From positions 496,001 through 560,000 of the forward strand of contig NZ_FCNY02000002.1 in the NCBI RefSeq assembly GCF_001544575.2: a stretch of DNA of 64,000 nt. The letters are read 5' to 3'. Positions within the stretch are counted from its first letter, which is position 1. Each line of letters opens with the position of its first letter. The notes under the pieces were generated by a model, which was not told where the DNA came from, did not search any database, and was given only the letters and a program-made list of their open reading frames with translations. The translations under genes were made by a program, and so were the position numbers. Positions 58,307 through 64,000 of the stretch are shown here, in pieces. Source of the DNA: Caballeronia cordobensis (GTDB lineage Bacteria > Pseudomonadota > Gammaproteobacteria > Burkholderiales > Burkholderiaceae).

Positions 58307-59113
58307 TCAGATGATCGGCGAGGACACGCCGTCCATCGGAATGATCGCGCCCGACACGTAACTCGCGCGGCGGCTCGCCAGAAACAGCGCCACGTCGGCA
58401 ATTTCCTCGGGCCTGGCATAACGCCCGAGCGGCACCTTCGCCTGGCTCTCGGCGAGCACCTGATCGCGCGTGACGCCTTGCCGCTTCGCTTCCAGCTCCA
58501 GCGCTTCCTCGACGCGCTCCGTGAGCGTGCCGCCCGGATTGATCGCGTTGATGCGGATGCCGAGCTTCGCGTAATGATGCGCGAGTCCGACGGTATTGAG
58601 CATCAGCGCCGCATTCGCCGCGCCGCCCGCGATATGAATGTCCGTCGCAATTTTCCCGCCCATCCCGACGATATTGACGATCGCGCCCGGCTCGGCGCCC
58701 GGTTCGTTGCGCAGTCGCTCGGCCATGCGTTTGAGCACGACTTGCTGCGGATAGACGTAGGAGAAGTATTTCGCGTCCATGGCCGCCTTGTACGCGGCGG
58801 CATCGAGCGTATCGGGGTCGTAGCGGCGCGCGGCGCCGGCGCTGTTGATCAGAATGTCGATGGGGCCGAGCGCGGCGCTCGCTTCCTCGACGACATCCTC
58901 GGCGCTGTGCGCCTCATGCAGATCGGCGCGCGCGAGATGCACGTGATAGCCGCTGCTGGCCAGTTGCTCGCGGGCGCGGGCGAGATTCGCGGCATCGCGC
59001 GAGACGATGGCGACTTTCGCGCCCTCGCTCGCGAACGCTTTCGCGCATGCAAATCCGATTCCCTTGCTGCCGCCCGTAATCAGGACGACCTTTTCCGCGA
59101 GTCCCAAGTCCAT
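58307..59113 (-). CDS. SDR-family protein lacking the usual catalytic Tyr and Lys
   Basis: A 268-residue SDR-fold protein. The cofactor motif TGGSKGIG and NSAGAA are intact, with Arg after strand two (VSRDA) favouring NADP(H). In the place of the usual Ser and YxxxK active site it reads NIVGMGGKIATDIHIAGGAANAAL, so the tyrosine is about Gly163 and the lysine Asn167. The C-terminal dinucleotide-fold ending VSGAIIPMDGVS is normal. It may be a binding protein, use other residues, or belong to an atypical SDR group. Function is unknown. Confidence 0.85.
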   Translation of the reverse strand: MDLGLAEKVVLITGGSKGIGFACAKAFASEGAKVAIVSRDAANLARAREQLASSGYHVHLARADLHEAHSAEDVVEEASAALGPIDILINSAGAARRYDPDTLDAAAYKAAMDAKYFSYVYPQQVVLKRMAERLRNEPGAEPGAIVNIVGMGGKIATDIHIAGGAANAALMLNTVGLAHHYAKLGIRINAINPGGTLTERVEEALELEAKRQGVTRDQVLAESQAKVPLGRYARPEEIADVALFLASRRASYVSGAIIPMDGVSSPII

Positions 59114-59168
59114 GTTCCGCTCCGTCGACGAATGATCGGAACACGATAGCAGAGACGCGCCGCGCGCG

Positions 59169-60173
59169 TCAGTTCGTGCCGGTCGCGAAGCGGGCGATAG
59201 GATCGTCGTTTTGCACGGGGCGGGGCGCGGCAAGCGATCCTGTAGAGGCGCGCATGACGCGAACGGGCGGTTCGGCGGGGTCGTCGGCGGCGGCCTGCGC
59301 AGTGCGCGCCTGCTGACGCGCAGCGCGTGAAGTGGGGGGCGGCGGCTCGAAGGCGTCGGCGGCGGCCTGGATCGGATCGGGCGCGGCGCCGATGGCGGCA
59401 ACCGATGGCGTCGTCGCGCCGGCGGCTTGCGATTGTCGCTGCGCCGCGGTGAGCGTCGATGGCGGCGGCTCGAAGGCGTCGGCGCTTGCCGGTGGCGGCG
59501 CTTGACGCGCGTAAGTCGGCGCGTAAGTCGGCGCGGGTGCGGGCGGCGGCGCAGGTGTCGCGACAGGCGGCGTCGCGGCAGGCGCGGACGCAGGCGATGC
59601 CAAATAAGTCGGCGCATCGAAAGGCGCTGGCGTCGACTTCGGCGGCGCGACCCGCCGGATGCCGTCGAAGCGCTTCGCCCAATAGGGGTTTGTCAGATAG
59701 TCGAGCCGCACGGTGCCGCCCGTGGACGGCGCATTCACGAAACGCAGCTTGCCGACGTAGATCCCCACATGCGAATGCGGCCGCCCGGTCGTGTTGAAGA
59801 AGATCAAATCGCCGGGCGCGATCTCGTCGGGTTCGACCGAGTCGCCGCGCGAACTCATTTCCGCCGTCGTGCGCGGCAGATTCACCGACGCCGCGCGATC
59901 GACGACATAGCGCACGAGGCCGCTGCAATCGAAACCCGCGTCGGGCGTGTTGCCGCCCCAGCGGTAGGGCACGCCGACGAGCGACATCGCCTGGATGGAG
60001 ATTTCCTCACGCCCGACGCTGTGATCGACGAAGGTCGGGAAGCCGGGCGGCGGCTTATAGGTTCGGTTCGCACTCGTGCTGGCGGCGGGCTTGCTGCGCG
60101 CAGCCTGCTGCGGCGCGGTTCCACACGCGGCGAGCAGCACGGCGACGAGAAGCGGCAACCAGATTCGAGACAT
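59169..60173 (-). CDS. NlpC/P60 (C40) peptidoglycan endopeptidase lipoprotein with Pro/Ala-rich tail
   Basis: A 334-residue lipoprotein with lipobox LLAAC (Cys17). The NlpC/P60 domain spans about residues 55-165 with catalytic Cys83 (FDCSGLV), His135 (SHVGIYVG) and Asn147 in the third position (FVNAPSTGG). It cuts peptide stems of peptidoglycan in the periplasm. The C-terminal 160 residues are low complexity, rich in Pro, Ala and Thr, with ADAFEPPP twice and PTYAPTYA. This tail is much longer than in typical single-domain members and may reach through the wall. Confidence 0.9.
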   Translation of the reverse strand: MSRIWLPLLVAVLLAACGTAPQQAARSKPAASTSANRTYKPPPGFPTFVDHSVGREEISIQAMSLVGVPYRWGGNTPDAGFDCSGLVRYVVDRAASVNLPRTTAEMSSRGDSVEPDEIAPGDLIFFNTTGRPHSHVGIYVGKLRFVNAPSTGGTVRLDYLTNPYWAKRFDGIRRVAPPKSTPAPFDAPTYLASPASAPAATPPVATPAPPPAPAPTYAPTYARQAPPPASADAFEPPPSTLTAAQRQSQAAGATTPSVAAIGAAPDPIQAAADAFEPPPPTSRAARQQARTAQAAADDPAEPPVRVMRASTGSLAAPRPVQNDDPIARFATGTN

Positions 60174-60318
60174 TGCAGAAAGGCGAGCGAAAATTCGCCA
60201 GGAAGGGCGGTTGTGCCGATACTAGCCCGCCGAACGGGCGTGCGGCAAGATGTCTTGAGGATTTACATGAAGTTTGTGCCGTAAGTGTTGCCGCCGGTGC
60301 ACGTCCAGCAAAAGAAAA

Positions 60319-60344
60319 GGCCTGGCGGATCGCTCCGCCAGGCC
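60319..60344 (-). terminator. Intrinsic terminator of phoH
   Basis: GGCCTGGCGGA and TCCGCCAGGCC pair around a TCGC loop; on the minus strand a CTTTTCTTTT tract follows. It lies about 30 bases past the phoH stop. Confidence 0.82.
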
Positions 60345-60372
60345 GTCTCGATGCGACGAAATTCCGCCGTGA

Positions 60373-62232
60373 TTAGAGAATATCGGACGCGTAATCGGCG
60401 AGACGCGAACGCTCGCCGCGCGCGAGCGTCACGTGACCGCTGTGCGTCCAGCCCTTGAAGCGGTCGACGACGTATGTCAGCCCCGAACTGCCTTCGGTCA
60501 GATACGGCGTGTCGATCTGCGCGATATTGCCCAGGCAAATGATCTTCGTGCCAGGGCCCGCGCGCGTGACGAGCGTCTTCATCTGCTTGGGCGTCAGGTT
60601 CTGCGCTTCGTCGATGATCACGTACTTGTCGACGAACGTCCGGCCGCGCATGAAGTTCATGCTCTTCACCTTCAGGCGCGAACGGATCAGCTCCTGAGTC
60701 GCGGCTCGGCCCCATTCGCCTGCGGCATCGTCGGTTTTCTGGAGCACTTCGAGGTTGTCGTCGAACGCGCCCATCCACGGCTGCATCTTCTCTTCCTCGG
60801 TGCCCGGCAGAAAGCCGATATCCTCGCCGACCGGCACGGTGGCACGCGTCACGATGATCTCGTTGTAGCGCTTGTCGTCGAGCACTTGCGCGAGACCGGC
60901 GGCGAGCGCCATCAGCGTCTTGCCGGTGCCCGCCTGACCGAGCAGCGTGACGAAATCGACTTCCGGGTTCATCAGGAGGTTGAGCGCGAAGTTCTGCTCG
61001 CGGTTGCGCGCCGTGATGCCCCACACGTTGTTCTTGTGATGGCCGTAGTCGCGCAGCGTTTGCAACAGGGCGGTCTTGCCGTTCAGCTCGCGCACGACCG
61101 CGTGAAACGACGGTTCGCCGTTCTGCGGTTCGAGATACACGAACTCGTTGACCAGCATCGACGGACACAGCGGCCCGGTCACGCGGTAATACGTCGTGCC
61201 GGTTTTCGTGTCCTGCCAGCTTTCCATACCCTTCGCATGCCGGGTCCAGAAATCCTGCGGCAGCGCGCGCACGCCCGAGTACAGGAGATCCTTGTCCTCG
61301 AGAACCTGGTCGTTGAAATAGTCTTCGGCGGGCAGTCCCAGCGCATGCGCCTTGATGCGCATGTTGATGTCTTTCGACACCAGCACCACCTGACGGTCCG
61401 GCCGCTCCTTCTGCAACGCGCGCACGACGCCGAGAATCTGGTTGTCCGCCTTGCCGACGGGCAAGCCCTGAACCGGCTCGATATCCGTGAGCGTGGTCTG
61501 GAAGTAGAGGCGGCCGAGCGCGTCGCGGTTGCCTTGCGACGAAAGCGGAATGCCTTCGGTCATCTTGCCCGTGTGCGCGACGAGCGCATCCAGCGTGCGG
61601 CTGACCTGACGCGCGTTGCGCGCGACTTCCGACATGCCCTTTTTGTGGTTGTCGAGTTCTTCCAACGTCATCATCGGCAGATAGACGTCGTGTTCCTCGA
61701 AGCGGAAGAGCGAGCTCGGATCGTGCATCAGCACGTTGGTGTCGAGCACGAAAAGCTTGCGCAGTTCGGTTTCGGCGGTCGCGGCCTTGCGGCGTTTGCC
61801 CTGGGTCCTGGCTTCGTCGCGGGCGGCGGATGGGGCGGGCGCAACGGGCGTTTCAGCGCGTTCCGCACGTTCGGCGCGGGCCTCGAATCCGGCCGGCGTG
61901 TCGCGCGCGGCGGGCGCCGGCTGCAGGAGCGCCGCGGTCTGTTTCGATTTTCGGCCGCGCGTCGGCACGGAGCCGGGCGCGGGCGGCGGCACGGCCGCTT
62001 CGGCGTGCGCTTCGGACGGAATCTGGGTCAGCACTTCGCTCGCGATCGAGCGCAGCGTATGCGCGGCGTTGGCTGCGGGACGCTCGGCGGTGGCGGTCTC
62101 GACCGCGCCAAAGGCGTCGTCATCGCTCGCCGCCGCAGTTTTTTTCGACTGCTTCGAAGGCCGGGCTTTGGCCTTGTATTCTTCAGCCGGAAGGAGATGG
62201 CCGAGCTTGGCCGGGGCGGTAGGCAAAGGCAT
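60373..62232 (-). CDS. phoH: PhoH family protein with N-terminal PIN domain
   Basis: A 619-residue PIN-PhoH fusion protein. A low-complexity Ala/Arg/Lys-rich head (about residues 1-155) precedes a PIN-type RNase domain (KLFVLDTNVLMHDPSSLFRFEEHDVYLPMMTLEELDNHKKG, catalytic Asp residues) and a C-terminal PhoH ATPase domain with Walker A LLGQAGTGKT (about residue 435) and Walker B YVIIDEAQNLT. Such proteins are proposed to be RNA helicase-ribonucleases. The ATG behind GAGGGAA is used; a longer frame upstream is ignored. Confidence 0.9.
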   Translation of the reverse strand: MPLPTAPAKLGHLLPAEEYKAKARPSKQSKKTAAASDDDAFGAVETATAERPAANAAHTLRSIASEVLTQIPSEAHAEAAVPPPAPGSVPTRGRKSKQTAALLQPAPAARDTPAGFEARAERAERAETPVAPAPSAARDEARTQGKRRKAATAETELRKLFVLDTNVLMHDPSSLFRFEEHDVYLPMMTLEELDNHKKGMSEVARNARQVSRTLDALVAHTGKMTEGIPLSSQGNRDALGRLYFQTTLTDIEPVQGLPVGKADNQILGVVRALQKERPDRQVVLVSKDINMRIKAHALGLPAEDYFNDQVLEDKDLLYSGVRALPQDFWTRHAKGMESWQDTKTGTTYYRVTGPLCPSMLVNEFVYLEPQNGEPSFHAVVRELNGKTALLQTLRDYGHHKNNVWGITARNREQNFALNLLMNPEVDFVTLLGQAGTGKTLMALAAGLAQVLDDKRYNEIIVTRATVPVGEDIGFLPGTEEEKMQPWMGAFDDNLEVLQKTDDAAGEWGRAATQELIRSRLKVKSMNFMRGRTFVDKYVIIDEAQNLTPKQMKTLVTRAGPGTKIICLGNIAQIDTPYLTEGSSGLTYVVDRFKGWTHSGHVTLARGERSRLADYASDIL

Positions 62233-62455
62233 GGTGTTCCCTCGAAAGGAATCGGGTTCGTGTATCGTGCGCCGCCTGTCGCATCCTGCTCGTACGCCCT
62301 CGAAGCAATACGATTCCAGCAGTTTGCGCCCGGTGGCGCGCTTCGTTGTCGAAATCGCCGGTTCGCCTAAGTTTCGATCTGCTCCTTGGAGGTTGCGTGC
62401 GGCGCGACGCGCGCAAGCCGGGACAGCGTGGCTCTCGTGCGGCGCCAAATAAAAA

Positions 62456-62487
62456 AGCCGCCGTTCCGATTAGCGGAACCAGCGGCT
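62456..62487 (-). terminator. Intrinsic terminator of bcp
   Basis: On the minus strand AGCCGC...TTCCG pairs with CGGAA...GCGGCT in an interrupted stem, followed by TTTTTTATTT. It lies about 145 bases after the bcp stop and before phoH. Confidence 0.75.
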
Positions 62488-62631
62488 GACTTCTGTTTCA
62501 GAGCGCGTTTCCCTTGCCGACTCCGCATAGCCCGGGTCCATGCCGGCCGCGCCGGCAGGCGCACGGCGGCTTGCGCGAAGACTACGGAAATGGGGTGGAC
62601 AGGCGCTCATTGCGGTCCAATATAGCGTGCC

Positions 62632-63093
62632 TCAAATCGCTTGTACAGCCTCGACGATGGCCTCTACGTGGCCTGGCACCTTGACGCCGCGGAACTCGCG
62701 CCGAAGCACGCCTTTCGCGTCGATGAGGAAGGTCGAGCGCTCCACGCCGCGCACTTCCTTGCCATACATTTTCTTCATTTTGATGACATCGAAGAGCGAG
62801 CAGATGGCTTCGTCGCCGTCTGAAACGAGCGTGTAAGGCAACTCCAGCTTGGCCTTGAAGTTGTCATGCGATTTCACGCTGTCGCGCGAGATGCCCACGA
62901 TTTCCGCGCCGGCGGCCTTGAACTGGTCGTAGTGGTCGCGAAATTGCAGGCTTTCGGTCGTGCAGCCCGGCGTGTTGTCCTTCGGATAGAAAAAGAGCAC
63001 GACTTTCGTGCCGCGCAGGCTCGAAAGCGTGAACTCGCCACCCGTCGCGGGTGCGGTGAAGTCGGGTACGGGCTGGTCGACTGCAACTGACAC
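62632..63093 (-). CDS. bcp: Peroxiredoxin Bcp (1-Cys-like)
   Basis: A 153-residue thiol peroxidase of the Bcp/PrxQ group, reducing hydrogen peroxide and organic peroxides. The peroxidatic site is TPGCTTES (Cys44), after VVLFFYPKDNTPGCT. The partner cysteine five residues later, present in many Bcp proteins, is replaced by Leu49, so this may be a 1-Cys form. I start it at a GTG behind CGGAGAAA; an upstream ATG-frame would add 21 residues without homology. Confidence 0.93.
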   Translation of the reverse strand: MSVAVDQPVPDFTAPATGGEFTLSSLRGTKVVLFFYPKDNTPGCTTESLQFRDHYDQFKAAGAEIVGISRDSVKSHDNFKAKLELPYTLVSDGDEAICSLFDVIKMKKMYGKEVRGVERSTFLIDAKGVLRREFRGVKVPGHVEAIVEAVQAI

Positions 63094-63165
63094 GTAGGTT
63101 TCTCCGGTTGTTGTGATTTGTCGGTGAGAAAGAGCGACGAGATGCGAAGCGGCCACGCGCCGCTT

Positions 63166-64000
63166 TCAGCCCGGCTGGACGATGAGTTCGCCCGCGCGGC
63201 CCGGAATCTCGCCCCACGTGACAGGGTACGTGGGCAGCGTCGCGCGGTCCAGCGCCGCATGGTAATCGCCCATCGTGGCGAAGCTGTGTCCCTGCGCGCG
63301 CCAGCCGGCAAGCAGTTGCTCGAAGATCGGCGCGAGCTTCTGGCCTTCGAGTTCCGCGTGCAGCGTGAACACCTGATCGTGCGGATTGTCCGCCGTGTAA
63401 CGCAGCAGATGCGCGGCGACGCTGCTTTCGTCGACGCCGTCGACACCCAGCACTTCGTCGAGCGTAGGCAGCGTGGTCGGCATCTGGACGTGGTTCAGCG
63501 TGCGGCCGTCGAGCACGGGAATGTACGGCGTATGACCGCGCCCGTCGGACGCATAGCGCATGCCCCAGGCGTCGATCTGCTCGAACGCGTAGCCGTTCAT
63601 CTGCCAGCCCGCCGCGCCGTGCGTGACGGGCGGCGCGCCGAAAATCTCGATGAAGCGCGCGTGGCTCTGCTCCATCTGCGCGACGGTCCATGCGCGATCG
63701 CGCGCGCGCACGTTGTCCTGCCAGTAGACGTGATCCCACGTATGGATGCCGCATTCGAAGCCGGCCTCGTGGATCGCGCGCATTTCGGACACGGCTTCGC
63801 GGCCGATGTCCGGCCCCGGCAGCAGCACGCCGTACATCAGCGTCTTCACGCCGTAATGCTCGACCACCGACGTGCGCGACACCTTCTTCAGAAAGCCCGG
63901 CCGGAAAACGCGCCGCAGCGCCCAGCCCGTGTGATCCGGGCCGAGGCTGAAGAGGAAGGTCGCGCGGGCGCTGAATTTGTCGAGCAGGCGCCCGAGATTG
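63166..64000 (-). CDS. arnD: ArnD, polysaccharide deacetylase family (5' end outside window)
   Basis: The 3' part, about 277 residues, of a NodB-type deformylase acting on 4-formamido-L-arabinose-phosphoundecaprenol, in the L-Ara4N lipid A pathway (polymyxin resistance). The frame is open to the window's end. Visible are FLFSLGPDHTGWALRR, the metal-binding His motif GIHTWDHVYWQDN, and the C-terminal HAELEGQKLAPIFEQLL. The rest of the arn operon should lie upstream, beyond the window. Burkholderia needs L-Ara4N for growth, so this gene is probably important. Confidence 0.93.
   Translation of the reverse strand, partial: NLGRLLDKFSARATFLFSLGPDHTGWALRRVFRPGFLKKVSRTSVVEHYGVKTLMYGVLLPGPDIGREAVSEMRAIHEAGFECGIHTWDHVYWQDNVRARDRAWTVAQMEQSHARFIEIFGAPPVTHGAAGWQMNGYAFEQIDAWGMRYASDGRGHTPYIPVLDGRTLNHVQMPTTLPTLDEVLGVDGVDESSVAAHLLRYTADNPHDQVFTLHAELEGQKLAPIFEQLLAGWRAQGHSFATMGDYHAALDRATLPTYPVTWGEIPGRAGELIVQPG

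Overview
The window looks like a chromosomal segment from a beta-proteobacterium of the family Burkholderiaceae, probably the Paraburkholderia/Caballeronia group. Evidence is the high GC with strongly GC-ending codons, the rpsF-priB-rpsR-rplI-dnaB order, a sulfate ABC operon closed by a CysB-type regulator, a NodIJ-type exporter, and many small proteins with a Burkholderia look. This is inferred from gene content and style, not from a database search. I see no rRNA, CRISPR array, insertion sequence or prophage.

Layout. 1-9.7 kb: end of a BMP-type substrate-binding protein, dodecin, mscL, a DUF2252 protein divergent from glgX, a TPR membrane protein paired with a PspA protein, and a small basic regulator-like protein. 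10.2-14.0 kb: a class A penicillin-binding protein with a Gly/Asn/Arg-rich tail, then a copper-handling operon (DUF2946, CopC, PCu(A)C). 14.2-16.1 kb: initiator tRNA-fMet followed by an accessory cassette of three unrecognised genes, one ending in a regular four-cysteine motif and one very cysteine-rich. 16.1-23.1 kb: UPF0303, an SMR transporter, small unknown genes, TetR plus 3-hydroxyisobutyryl-CoA hydrolase, and dusA.

23.2-31 kb: tRNA-His followed by a lower-GC gene with the architecture of a type IV (modified-DNA-dependent) restriction enzyme, several small unknown genes, an O-methyltransferase divergent from an SDR, a three-gene exported-protein operon with a lytic transglycosylase, and a higBA toxin-antitoxin pair. 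31-41.6 kb: a DHA2 efflux pump, an aldo-keto reductase, tkt-gnd, a NodIJ-type ABC exporter, a universal stress protein, and lexA with two tandem SOS boxes.

41.8-53.3 kb: sulfate uptake (sbp-cysTWA-cysB), an asparaginase, a BON-LysM protein, and the glyoxylate/tartronate-semialdehyde operon (gcl-hyi-glxR) with a divergent LysR regulator. 53.3-64 kb: the ribosomal/replication operon and dnaB, DUF47-pit phosphate uptake, an SDR lacking the usual active-site residues, an NlpC/P60 lipoprotein, phoH, a 1-Cys-looking Bcp peroxiredoxin, and the 3' part of arnD.

The most promising regions are the two tRNA-adjacent accessory loci: the cassette after tRNA-fMet (14554-16024) and the predicted restriction gene after tRNA-His (23447-24820). 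No direct-repeat attachment site was found at either.
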